64,000 nt of DNA. It comes from Lactobacillus huangpiensis (lineage in GTDB: Bacteria > Bacillota > Bacilli > Lactobacillales > Lactobacillaceae). The DNA is taken from contig NZ_BPPA01000001.1 of NCBI RefSeq assembly GCF_019972815.1, positions 310,001 through 374,000 on the forward strand, given 5' to 3'. The notes beneath the pieces are model-generated. The model saw nothing but the letters and a program-made list of their open reading frames with translations, ran no database searches and had not been told where the DNA came from. Shown here one piece after another: positions 53,058 to 61,746 of the stretch. Positions within the stretch are counted from its first letter, which is position 1; each line of letters begins with the position of its first letter. The translations under genes and the position numbers were made by a program.

Positions 53058-54503
53058 ATGACGCAAGAAAAATATGATGTAGTAATTGTAGGAGCAGGAC
53101 TTGCAGGCTTTGCTGCTGCAGATGAAGCTGTTGATAATAATTTGAAAGCCTTGCTGGTTGAAAAAGGTAAAACAACAGGCGGTACTGGTAATTATGTTGA
53201 AGGAGTTTTTGCTGCTGATTCCGAAATGCAAAAAAAAGACAATGCAACTCTTGATAAGGATGATTTGCTCAAAGAAGAGTTAACTTATTCGCACTACAAA
53301 GCAGACGGCAAGATGTGGCAAAAATACATTGCCAATGCCGGCAAAAATGTTTCCTGGCTCGAAGATCATGGTGCTGAAATTGAAATGGTAGCTAATCTAG
53401 GTTCTGGTGCTAGAACTTGGCACTTGTTTAAAGGCAAGGGTCATGATGCCATTCACAACGGCTTGGAACCATATGCTAAGAAAAAAGGCATTACCATAGC
53501 TACCTTAACTAGAGTGACTGACTTAAAGCAAAATTCTGATCACACTTTTGATGTAACACTAACTAATGTAGTTGAAAAAGTTACTAAAGTAGTTACTGCC
53601 AAAAATGTTGTGCTTGCTACCGGTGGTTATTTAAATGACCAAAAACTATTAGAAAGTACGCCTCACCAAAATCCAGACAATATTATTCCAGTTAACTCTG
53701 GTAAAAACACTGGGGATGGTTTGAGACTTGCTTGGGAATTAGGTGCTAAGAAGTACTTTACTGGAATGGCAATGATGTTTGGCGGTCAGCTGAAAGATAA
53801 GACAGTCCCATCATTTAAATTGTGGGGTACTGCTATCTGGAGTTCTGTTTGTGATCAACCGCAAATGTGGGTTAACGAACTGGGCGAGCGCTTTGTCGAC
53901 GAAAGTGCAGCTGTGGTCAACTGGGCTAATGAAGGCAATTCAATGAACCGTCAAGACCGCGTCTTCTGCATCTTTAGCCAAAAGATCTTGGATGACTTTA
54001 CTGACAAGTCTTATCCAAGATCCATGAAGCCATTTGTTCCAGAAGACAGATACCCAACTTTGCGTGATGATATTGCCAAAGCTGAAAAAGAAGGTCGCGA
54101 ATACCTGCATAAAGCTGCAACGCTGGAAGAATTAGCTCAAGAAATTGATACTCCCAACTTAGTGGCATACGTCAAGCATTATAATGAAATGGCAGCAAAT
54201 GGTGAAGATACTGATTTTCATAAACCGGCCAAATACATGTTGCCAATTGATGGAGACGGCCCATTCTATGCTATCGAATTAGGTGTAGGTGCATACACTA
54301 CAGGTGACGGACTACGCGTAAACACCAATAACGAAGTTTTGAATACAAAGGGCAGACCTATTGCAGGTTTGTATGCTATTGGTGGCGATGGCTCTGCAGT
54401 TCTTTATGGTGACACTTACGGTGTTAATATTCCAGGAACACATGCAGGGTATTGCATCTTTTCAGGACGTAATGCAATCAAAGCAATTGCAGCTCAGAAG
54501 TAA
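53058..54503 (+). CDS. FAD-binding flavoprotein of the fumarate reductase superfamily (no FMN domain)
   Basis: A 481-residue protein opening with VVIVGAGLAGFAAADEAV, a normal FAD loop. It aligns in layout with the 51127 FAD domain. The catalytic Arg, the HTMGG His and the second Arg of fumarate reductases are again absent (ERFVDESAAVVNWANE, AYTTGDGLRVN, LYGDTYGVNIPG). GAGGAA lies upstream. It is the fourth flavoprotein of the cluster and ends at a shared terminator. No FMN domain, so electrons must come from another protein or directly from a nicotinamide cofactor. Confidence 0.82.
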   Translation: MTQEKYDVVIVGAGLAGFAAADEAVDNNLKALLVEKGKTTGGTGNYVEGVFAADSEMQKKDNATLDKDDLLKEELTYSHYKADGKMWQKYIANAGKNVSWLEDHGAEIEMVANLGSGARTWHLFKGKGHDAIHNGLEPYAKKKGITIATLTRVTDLKQNSDHTFDVTLTNVVEKVTKVVTAKNVVLATGGYLNDQKLLESTPHQNPDNIIPVNSGKNTGDGLRLAWELGAKKYFTGMAMMFGGQLKDKTVPSFKLWGTAIWSSVCDQPQMWVNELGERFVDESAAVVNWANEGNSMNRQDRVFCIFSQKILDDFTDKSYPRSMKPFVPEDRYPTLRDDIAKAEKEGREYLHKAATLEELAQEIDTPNLVAYVKHYNEMAANGEDTDFHKPAKYMLPIDGDGPFYAIELGVGAYTTGDGLRVNTNNEVLNTKGRPIAGLYAIGGDGSAVLYGDTYGVNIPGTHAGYCIFSGRNAIKAIAAQK

Positions 54504-54553
54504 AATAATCAAAAAATAATTTCTAAGAGATAAAATAAAACATTATACCAGCG

Positions 54554-54589
54554 AAAAAGCCAACCCATTTAATATGAGCTGGCCTTTTT
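54554..54589. terminator. bidirectional terminator between the flavoprotein cluster and add
   Basis: AAAAAGCCAACCCAT pairs imperfectly with ATGAGCTGGCCTTTTT, with A/T tracts on both sides. Confidence 0.65.
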
Positions 54590-54604
54590 GTTTGTATTTT
54601 TAAG

Positions 54605-55624
54605 TTATGAGTTTGCTTTTACAAATTGATCAATTTCATCTAGATATAATTGCTTTTGTCGTTGACTTATCCAAGAAGTTTCAAAAGAATTTTTAGCAAG
54701 TTGCACTATTTTATCTTTGCTAAGATCATATTTTTGTGCCAAAGCATAATAATTATCACTAATATAACCCTTAAAATAGGCTGGATCATCTGAGTTAATT
54801 GACACTTTGACTCCTGCATTCAAAAGGTCAATTACTTCTTTACCTTTCATCTCTGGTGACACAAAGCTATTAGACAGAGGACAAGATGTTAAGCCAATCT
54901 GTCTTTTGGCTGCTAATTCTACCAAATCTGGATCTTCCACGATATTGGTACCGTGATCAAGACGTTCAACTTCCATAATTTCTAAAGCTTGACGGATATG
55001 TTCGATTGAATCTTTTTGATCAATATCACAGTGAGTGGTGATATGCAGTCCGGCAGCTGCTGCATCTTCAAATTGCCGGGCAAACTTTAGAGGAGGATTA
55101 TTGTGTTCATCAGAATCAAGTCCAATGCCAATAATTTTATCCTTGTATTTCAGACCTTCGTGAAGTGTTTTTCTAGCTGATTCCTTTGAAAAATCACGTA
55201 AAAAGCACATGATCAAATGAGCATCGACATTTAAAGCTCTGGCATCAATCGTAGCTTGATAAAGTCCGTTTAGAACGACTTCAAAGGGAATGCCGCGACT
55301 GGTATGAGCTTGGGGATCAAAAAAGAGTTCAACGTGCCGTACATTGTTGGCAGCAGCTTTAGTTAAGTAATCCCAAGCCAAGTCGTAAAAGTCTTCTTCA
55401 GTTTGTAAAACATTCATTGCTGGATAATACACAGCTAAAAATGATGCTAAGTCATGATAATTGTACGTCTTCTGGACATCTGCAATGGTCGTTTGACCTA
55501 TATCGACATGATTGCGTTTAGCTAATTTTAGTTTTAGTTCTGGCTCTAAAGTACCTTCAATATGCAAGTGCAATTCTGCTTTAGGCAGGCCACGGGTAAA
55601 TTCTGGTGTAACGACTGAACTCAT
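54605..55624 (-). CDS. add: adenosine deaminase
   Basis: A 339-residue purine salvage enzyme turning adenosine to inosine. The zinc ligands lie in ELHLHIEG near residue 19, HITTHCDIDQ and SINSDDPAYF; the catalytic Glu region is GLDSDEHN, slightly different from the common G-D-E. A typical length and no signal peptide. AAGGAGG precedes the ATG. Monocistronic; it fits nucleoside salvage along with the deoxyribosyltransferase at the left end. Confidence 0.93.
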   Translation of the reverse strand: MSSVVTPEFTRGLPKAELHLHIEGTLEPELKLKLAKRNHVDIGQTTIADVQKTYNYHDLASFLAVYYPAMNVLQTEEDFYDLAWDYLTKAAANNVRHVELFFDPQAHTSRGIPFEVVLNGLYQATIDARALNVDAHLIMCFLRDFSKESARKTLHEGLKYKDKIIGIGLDSDEHNNPPLKFARQFEDAAAAGLHITTHCDIDQKDSIEHIRQALEIMEVERLDHGTNIVEDPDLVELAAKRQIGLTSCPLSNSFVSPEMKGKEVIDLLNAGVKVSINSDDPAYFKGYISDNYYALAQKYDLSKDKIVQLAKNSFETSWISQRQKQLYLDEIDQFVKANS

Positions 55625-55757
55625 ATAATCCTCCTTAATAATGTTCTTGTTTTTAACTCATTATCTTAGTTTAGCATAATTTTAATAACAAAAATAGATA
55701 AAAAGCGAACAAATTTAAACATTTATGGATATATGTTCTTAATAAAGCTAGATGCAA

Positions 55758-55793
55758 ATAAAAAACCTAACTAAAAATCTAGTTAGGTAAAAA
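55758..55793 (-). terminator. terminator of the ThrE-type gene
   Basis: ACCTAACTA pairs with TAGTTAGGT, with T5 on the minus-strand side. Confidence 0.8.
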
Positions 55794-55812
55794 GAATTTT
55801 CCTTGAATGAAC

Positions 55813-57168
55813 TTAGTCGCAATGGCGCCATTTTGCGTCCGTTAAAATCCGAGCAGTAAGTAAACCGATTGGAAGGGCAGTAATAATCATTAAAGCATCC
55901 ATAATCCAATAAGCTCCGACATTAATATTAGTAATACCAAAATTAAAGACAGCTCGATACATGTATAAACCGGGAACCATTATTACAATTGCAGGAACGG
56001 TAATTGCAATCCGAGGAAAACCAACTTTATCACGCACAAAGCTGGCAATCAGTCCTGCTAATAGTGCTCCGGTGAACGCTGCTAAGGCGGCCGGTACGTG
56101 ATTAAATTCAACTAAGCTAAGTCGCAAAGTGTTCGCTAAGGCTCCAATGGCTGCTGCTACTGTTGCCATTGATACTTTAGCATTAAACATGATTGAAAAT
56201 CCAAAAACACCACAGAAACTGGCAATTATTCTGAAAACTGTTAGTAATGTTGGATTAAGATTTAATTTAGGCATAGCACCTGGTGATAAGTTGAGTATGG
56301 TAGCCGTCCCCCAGCCTACCATTGATGCAATCATGACAACTAGTATTGCATAAGCCAGTCTTTCCAGTCCTGATCGCATATCAAGTTTTGACATATCAAG
56401 ACCAGAAGTAATAAAGGGGAATCCAGGAATGACATAAAGCATTGAACCAATGTAGCCATATGCATGATTATTGCTCCAACCACAAATTATTGTGCCTAAT
56501 CTAAAACAGATAAAATATACGGCGCAGGAAACAGCTACCCCAACAGCAATTTTGGCAACGAGAGTGACTTTTTTTCTTCCTAAAAGTTGACGAATATAGT
56601 TTCCAATTAAGGCTCCAAAAAATGTACATAACATTTCCGGTATTCCTCCACCAAGTAGAAAAATAAAGCTGGCACAGGCCAGACCGGCACTAAAAGCGGA
56701 AATGATTAAAGGATAATTTTGAGTATGGCGTTCAATTTGATTCAGTTTGTGGTGAACTGCTCCAATAGTCAAATAATCATTCTCAGTTTCAAATTTACGG
56801 ACAAATTCTTCCATTTCATTGAGCTTGTTCATATTTACTTCTGTAGTTGGTAAGGAAAGAGTCTGTGAGTAAGACTTGTTGTCAACATCAAAGCAGGTAT
56901 AGCTAATAGTTACCAGGCCAATGTCTGTTGAACATGTGATTTTAAGTGCACGTGCAATAGTATTCATCGAATCACGAACCCGCCAGGCTCCAGTACCGCA
57001 TTGCAGCAGCATTATACCAATTCTTCCGACTAAAGACCCTTTTTCTACCAAGGTGATATCTTTGACTAAGGTATCATCTGAACTTTTGAAAAATTCTTTC
57101 CAGTGAATTCTCATATGGTGTTTGCTAGAAATCTTGGGATATGATTCTGGAGACTGCTCGTCTTTCAT
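55813..57168 (-). CDS. ThrE-type threonine/serine exporter family membrane protein
   Basis: A 451-residue protein joining the two halves that are often separate genes: a cytosolic N-terminal domain (about 40-150, including the LLQCGTGAWRVRDSMNTIARAL motif with its conserved polar helix) and about ten membrane segments in two five-segment blocks. It is typical of the ThrE/YjjP-YjjB superfamily, which exports threonine, serine or dicarboxylates such as succinate. The start is uncertain: ATG 57168 is chosen, with AAAGG 14 bases upstream. Given the nearby reductases, export of a reduced organic acid is possible, but it is on the other strand. Confidence 0.85.
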   Translation of the reverse strand: MKDEQSPESYPKISSKHHMRIHWKEFFKSSDDTLVKDITLVEKGSLVGRIGIMLLQCGTGAWRVRDSMNTIARALKITCSTDIGLVTISYTCFDVDNKSYSQTLSLPTTEVNMNKLNEMEEFVRKFETENDYLTIGAVHHKLNQIERHTQNYPLIISAFSAGLACASFIFLLGGGIPEMLCTFFGALIGNYIRQLLGRKKVTLVAKIAVGVAVSCAVYFICFRLGTIICGWSNNHAYGYIGSMLYVIPGFPFITSGLDMSKLDMRSGLERLAYAILVVMIASMVGWGTATILNLSPGAMPKLNLNPTLLTVFRIIASFCGVFGFSIMFNAKVSMATVAAAIGALANTLRLSLVEFNHVPAALAAFTGALLAGLIASFVRDKVGFPRIAITVPAIVIMVPGLYMYRAVFNFGITNINVGAYWIMDALMIITALPIGLLTARILTDAKWRHCD

Positions 57169-57377
57169 AACTAAATTTATAACCTTTCTTTTGATAACGT
57201 AATATTTTAATTTTACCATATTCGTGGTTGGACTATTTTTATGGGTTTAATTAGAGCAAAAATTTTAAGTAAACACATTAGCTGTTATTTATGTCCTCTG
57301 TGGCAAATTACCATTGAAGCCATCAAGGTTTATCATAGACAACCATTATTTTTAGCCAAAAATGAACGCTTTTGCAA

Positions 57378-57406
57378 GAAAATGATGAATTATGATTGAA
57401 AATGAT
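57378..57406 (+). promoter_or_regulatory. direct repeats upstream of the fru operon
   Basis: GAAAATGAT occurs at 57378 and 57398, 20 bases apart (two helix turns), 50-75 bases before the fruR start. A probable site for the DeoR-type repressor FruR. Confidence 0.45.
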
Positions 57407-57453
57407 TGCTTTTAATTTTTAAAGCGAATAAAATACTGTCTGGGGTGAAATGT

Positions 57454-58209
57454 ATGCTAACACCGGAAAGACAAAAAGTAATTGAAGATTACGTTAACCA
57501 GCATGGTTTGTGTCGGGTAAGTGACCTTTGTTCAATGACCTCAACGTCTGAGTCAACGATTAGACGTGATCTTAACCAGATGGAAGAAAAAGGTCTGATT
57601 AAACGAGTACATGGTGGTGCGCAATCAGTCAAAAATTTTACTCATGATGTGTCCCAACATATTCGTTTTTCAATGAATCACGATGCTAAAAAGCTGATTG
57701 CTCAATATGCTGTTAAAAACTATGTACATAAAGATGATTACATTTTTATTGACGCGGGTACTACAACATATGAAATGGTTCCTTTTATTGCGATGATTCC
57801 AGGAGTAACGATTGTGACTAATGGTTTAGAGACTGCACTTTGTGCTCTTAATAACGGAATTAAGACCATACTTTTAGGTGGTCGAATAAAGGAAGATACC
57901 CATGCAGTAGTCGGAGAGACTGCTTTGCAGCAATTGCAAGAAATGAATTTTTCTGCCAGTTTCATCGGCACTAATGGACTTGATTGCCAAGGCAATTTGA
58001 CAACTCCCGATACTGAAGAAGCGGCAATTAAAAAAATAGAAATTTCTCGGGGAAATCATGCATACATTTTGACCGATACTTCTAAAATTGGTGAGCGTAG
58101 TTTTGCTACCTTTGCGAAAGTAAAAGATGTAACAATAATAACCACTTCTTTAACTACAAAGGACAAAAATTTACTGCCCGCAAAAATTAACCTGAAGGAG
58201 ATATGCTAA
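57454..58209 (+). CDS. fruR: DeoR family regulator of the fructose operon
   Basis: A 251-residue repressor. The N-terminal helix-turn-helix is VSDLCSMTSTSESTIRRDLNQMEEKGLIKRVHGGA, the DeoR signature; the C-terminal domain is the sugar-phosphate sensor (FIDAGTTTYEMVPF, VTNGLETAL, GGRIKEDTHAVVG). In such operons fructose-1-phosphate releases the repressor. ATG 57454 follows GGGGTG. The stop overlaps the fruK start (TAATG). Confidence 0.93.
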   Translation: MLTPERQKVIEDYVNQHGLCRVSDLCSMTSTSESTIRRDLNQMEEKGLIKRVHGGAQSVKNFTHDVSQHIRFSMNHDAKKLIAQYAVKNYVHKDDYIFIDAGTTTYEMVPFIAMIPGVTIVTNGLETALCALNNGIKTILLGGRIKEDTHAVVGETALQQLQEMNFSASFIGTNGLDCQGNLTTPDTEEAAIKKIEISRGNHAYILTDTSKIGERSFATFAKVKDVTIITTSLTTKDKNLLPAKINLKEIC

Positions 58210-59123
58210 TGATTTATACGGTTACAGTTAACCCAGCTTTGGATTATGTGATCCAATTGGAACAGGTTAACCGTGGTGAAGTTAATCGCGCAGATAACTG
58301 CACGTTTCTGGCAGGTGGCAAGGGAATTAACGTTTCCCAAATTCTTAACCAGTTAGATATTGATAACACCGCTTGGGGTTTTGTTGGTGGCTTTACGGGT
58401 AAAGAATTAGTGCGTCAGCTAAATCAGCGCCGCATTGTTAATGATTTTGTCACCATTTCTGACGTGACCCGCGTTAATGTTAAGGTGCATGCAGAAGAAG
58501 AATCAGAGATTAATGCTGCTGGTCCCAATGTTACAGATCAGGAAATAACTGCTTTTAAAGCACATCTTAGCGATTTGCAAAAAGGTGACATTGTGGTTTT
58601 GAGTGGTTCTTTAGCACCAAGCTTGCCGGTTGATTTTTATAAGGAACTTCTACCTATTATTAAAGAAGCAGGGGCAGAATTTGTAATTGATACCACCGGC
58701 CAGGCTTTGCTTGATACTTTGAGTTATAAGCCACTTGTGATTAAGCCAAATCATCACGAACTAGCTGATTTATTCAAAACTACATTTGAGTCAGATCAGG
58801 AGATGCTTGAGTGTGCGCGCAAATTGCTTGACATGGGTGCACAAAATGTTATGGTCTCCATGGCTGGTAAAGGTGGCTACTTGATTACGCCTAAACATTT
58901 TTATCATGCCAAAGCAGCTGTTGGAACTGCTGTTAATTCGGTTGGTGCTGGAGATTCAATGATAGCTGGCTTTGTCGGCACTTATGTTAAAACAAAAGAT
59001 CCAGCCGAAAGTTTTCGTATTGGTATGGCTTGTGGTGCTGCCACAGCTTTTACTAAAGATATAGCTGTTAAAAGTCAGATTGATGCGGTTTTGCCGCAAA
59101 TTAATGTTGAAGAAATTTCGTAA
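58209..59123 (+). CDS. fruK: 1-phosphofructokinase
   Basis: A 304-residue PfkB-family kinase that makes fructose-1,6-bisphosphate from fructose-1-phosphate. MIYTVTVNPALDYV is the characteristic start, AGGKGINVSQIL the first PfkB motif, and NSVGAGDSMIAGFVG the second with the catalytic Asp. I start it at ATG 58209, eight bases after AAGGAG; ATG 58203 is too close to that site. Middle gene of fruR-fruK-fruA. Confidence 0.96.
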   Translation: MIYTVTVNPALDYVIQLEQVNRGEVNRADNCTFLAGGKGINVSQILNQLDIDNTAWGFVGGFTGKELVRQLNQRRIVNDFVTISDVTRVNVKVHAEEESEINAAGPNVTDQEITAFKAHLSDLQKGDIVVLSGSLAPSLPVDFYKELLPIIKEAGAEFVIDTTGQALLDTLSYKPLVIKPNHHELADLFKTTFESDQEMLECARKLLDMGAQNVMVSMAGKGGYLITPKHFYHAKAAVGTAVNSVGAGDSMIAGFVGTYVKTKDPAESFRIGMACGAATAFTKDIAVKSQIDAVLPQINVEEIS

Positions 59124-59140
59124 TTTGAGGAGAATTTAAA

Positions 59141-61111
59141 ATGAAAATTAAAGATATTTTGGCTCCTGAATCCATGATTATGTCGCTTAAAGCGACTAAT
59201 AAGGAAGATGCCGTTAAGAAAATGGCAGACTTGGAAGTCAAAACCGGCATCGTCAATGACGAAGATGAATTCATCAAGTCAATTTGGGCTCGCGAAAATG
59301 AATCTACCACAGGCATTGGTGATGGAATTGCAATGCCTCATGCCCGTAATAAGACGATCAACAAGGCGCGTGTGCTTTTTGCTAAAAGCGAAAAGGGAAT
59401 TGACTACAATTCACTTGATGGTCAACCAGTTCATTTATTCTTTATGATTACTGCACCTGATGGTGCTGATAACACTCACCTTGAAGCTCTAGCTAAGTTA
59501 TCTGGTTTATTAATTGATCCCGATCTGGTTAATGCTCTTAAAAAAGCGCAAACACCTGAAGAGGTAATACAGCTTTTTGAAGATGCTGAAAAACAAAAGG
59601 ATCAAGATAAGAAAGCCGAGAAAGAACAGGCTGCAAGTACAAATGAATCTAATAAGGAAGAAAAGCCTTTAATTGTTGGTGTTACTGCTTGTATTAACGG
59701 TATCGCCCACACTTATATGGCTCAAGAGGCTTTGATCAAGGCAGGTAAAAAGCGCGGTGTTGATGTTCGCATTGAAACCAACGGTTCAGAAGGTGTCAAA
59801 GATAAATTAACAGCTGCTGAAATTAGCCGTGCTCAAGGTGTTGTCATTGCATCGGACAAGAAAGTTGATATGCCCCGCTTTGAAGGCAAACCGTTAATCT
59901 CTCGCCCAGTTGTTGACGGCATCAACAAACCTGACGAATTGATCGATAACATTTTAGATTCAAAAGCCAGCGTTTACCATTCTAATGGTGAAAAGAGTAA
60001 TGAAGAAAGTGACAACTCTAAAGAAGGCGTTTGGGGTTCAATCTACAAAAACTTAATGAACGGTGTTTCCCACATGTTGCCATTTGTTATCGGTGGCGGT
60101 ATTTTAATGGCAATCTCCTTTATTGTGGAAAACTATGCTGGTGGTCCAAAATCTCCTGCTTTCATTTTCTTAAACAATGCCGGTAACATGGCATTTGCAT
60201 TCATGGTGCCGATTTTGTCAGGTTACATCGCTGAATCAATCGGTGACTTGCCTGCTTTAATGCCCGGTTTTGTCGGTGGTTTTATGGCCACGGTTTATAG
60301 TGGTGCATATGGTGGTGCTTATGTTGCCAATGTTGTAACTAATGCTAAATCACCTGCCGGTTTCTTAGGTGGTCTGGCTTCTGGATTTATTGCCGGATAC
60401 TTGGTAGTCGGCTTGAAAAAATTATTTGCCAAGTTGCCGAAGTCTCTTGAAGGGATGAAGCCAATGCTCATTTACCCAATTTTGAGTTTGCTCTTCATAG
60501 CCCTTATTATGTACTACATTGTTAATCCAATCTTTAGTGCCGTTAACTTTGCAATTACTAATTTCTTAAACCAAATGGGTACGGGCAACCTGGTAGTTTT
60601 GACAACTATTTTAGCTGCCATGATGTCAATTGATATGGGCGGACCTTTCAACAAAGCTGCTTACGTCTTTGCTTCAGGTGCTTTTGCCAATGATCCTCAT
60701 TCAACTGTTGCTGCTGTAATGATGGCTGCTGTAATGGTTGGGGGCATGGTACCACCATTTGCGACTGCAATTGGTACGACTTTCTTTAAGAATAAATATA
60801 CTGTGGATGAACGTCGCGCTGGTGTAACCAACTGGATTTTAGGCTTTTCCTTCATTACTGAAGGTGCTATCCCATTTGCTGCGGCAGATGCTGGTCACGT
60901 TATTCCTTCATGTATCATTGGTTCTGCTGTCGGTGGCGCTCTAGTCGGATTATGGCGTATTGGCGTTCCCGCACCTCACGGTGGTCTCTGGGTATCTCCA
61001 CTTGCTAACCACATTTTGCTTTACTTCGTTGCTACTATTATTGGCTCGATTGTTGCTGGTGTCATTTTAGGACTGTGGAAAAAGCCGGTTGACCAACAAG
61101 AAGATAAATAA
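59141..61111 (+). CDS. fruA: fructose-specific PTS enzyme IIABC
   Basis: A 656-residue phosphotransferase that imports fructose as fructose-1-phosphate. The IIA domain (about 1-150) has its phosphorylated H67 in GIAMPHARN; a charged linker (about 150-175) leads to IIB, with C184 in VGVTACINGIAHTYMA; IIC (about 300-650) has eight to ten membrane segments with GGPFNKAAY and TEGAIPFAAADA. GAGGAG precedes the ATG. It is the last gene of the operon, ending at a strong terminator. Confidence 0.97.
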   Translation: MKIKDILAPESMIMSLKATNKEDAVKKMADLEVKTGIVNDEDEFIKSIWARENESTTGIGDGIAMPHARNKTINKARVLFAKSEKGIDYNSLDGQPVHLFFMITAPDGADNTHLEALAKLSGLLIDPDLVNALKKAQTPEEVIQLFEDAEKQKDQDKKAEKEQAASTNESNKEEKPLIVGVTACINGIAHTYMAQEALIKAGKKRGVDVRIETNGSEGVKDKLTAAEISRAQGVVIASDKKVDMPRFEGKPLISRPVVDGINKPDELIDNILDSKASVYHSNGEKSNEESDNSKEGVWGSIYKNLMNGVSHMLPFVIGGGILMAISFIVENYAGGPKSPAFIFLNNAGNMAFAFMVPILSGYIAESIGDLPALMPGFVGGFMATVYSGAYGGAYVANVVTNAKSPAGFLGGLASGFIAGYLVVGLKKLFAKLPKSLEGMKPMLIYPILSLLFIALIMYYIVNPIFSAVNFAITNFLNQMGTGNLVVLTTILAAMMSIDMGGPFNKAAYVFASGAFANDPHSTVAAVMMAAVMVGGMVPPFATAIGTTFFKNKYTVDERRAGVTNWILGFSFITEGAIPFAAADAGHVIPSCIIGSAVGGALVGLWRIGVPAPHGGLWVSPLANHILLYFVATIIGSIVAGVILGLWKKPVDQQEDK

Positions 61112-61132
61112 CAAAATTTAATTGAATTATAC

Positions 61133-61176
61133 AAAAACTGCACTGATCTGTTTAAAAAGTTCAGTGCAGTTTTTGC
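61133..61176 (+). terminator. terminator of the fru operon
   Basis: AAAAACTGCACTGA pairs perfectly with TCAGTGCAGTTTTT. Confidence 0.9.
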
Positions 61177-61274
61177 TTGTAAATAAATGCTTATAAGCTG
61201 AATACCTTTAATTATATAGGTTCTTCTATTGTATTACAGATGTATAATTAAAAAATATTGACGATATAAAAACG

Positions 61275-61487
61275 TTAGTATAAAAATCCTTTATATTCAT
61301 GTAATGACCATTTCCGGGCCAATTTCTTGGAACGGTACCAGTGAGCACAATTGTGTATTTTGCTACCATGCATAACATTAGTCTCAGTTAATACTTGATG
61401 TCCTTTAAGCTTCGACACGTTGTAGAAAAGACCTCCGTCTTCTTCGTGACCGCCAATGGCATTAGTTGAGTTCCACTGTTTTAGCAA
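61275..61487 (-). pseudogene. possible fragment of a surface or wall protein
   Basis: A 70-codon open frame on the minus strand, with only a TTG start and no ribosome binding site. It reads EEDGGLFYNVSKLKGHQVL, then VMHGSKIHNCAHWYRSKK and a YKGFLY end. The strong aromatic/His content and order suggest a real domain piece, loosely like a cell-wall binding module, but I cannot name it. The 61177-61746 gap otherwise shows only AT-rich DNA and the upstream region of lytS. Confidence 0.3.
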
Positions 61488-61746
61488 TTAATATATTATT
61501 AATGGTATCACTTGACAGCAAATAAATAAAAGCAAATTATCAGTTAGATGATTGCCTTTTATCTGTTTAATAAATTTCATAAGCAATAAGTCTTAAAACC
61601 TAAGTGAATTTAAGGCATAGATTTCACCATTTCAAGTATTATTTTGAGCAGTTGAATACGATTTCTATTGCGTAAACTGAAAAAATTGTCATACTTATAT
61701 GATATAAGAGGTTAATTCCAGCTTAGTTTACGGATTGGAGAAAAAC

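Noticed and set aside
57361-57376. Possible catabolite-response site (ATGAACGCTTTTGCA) upstream of fruR.
   Set aside because: The central CG cannot be aligned to the consensus without a gap.
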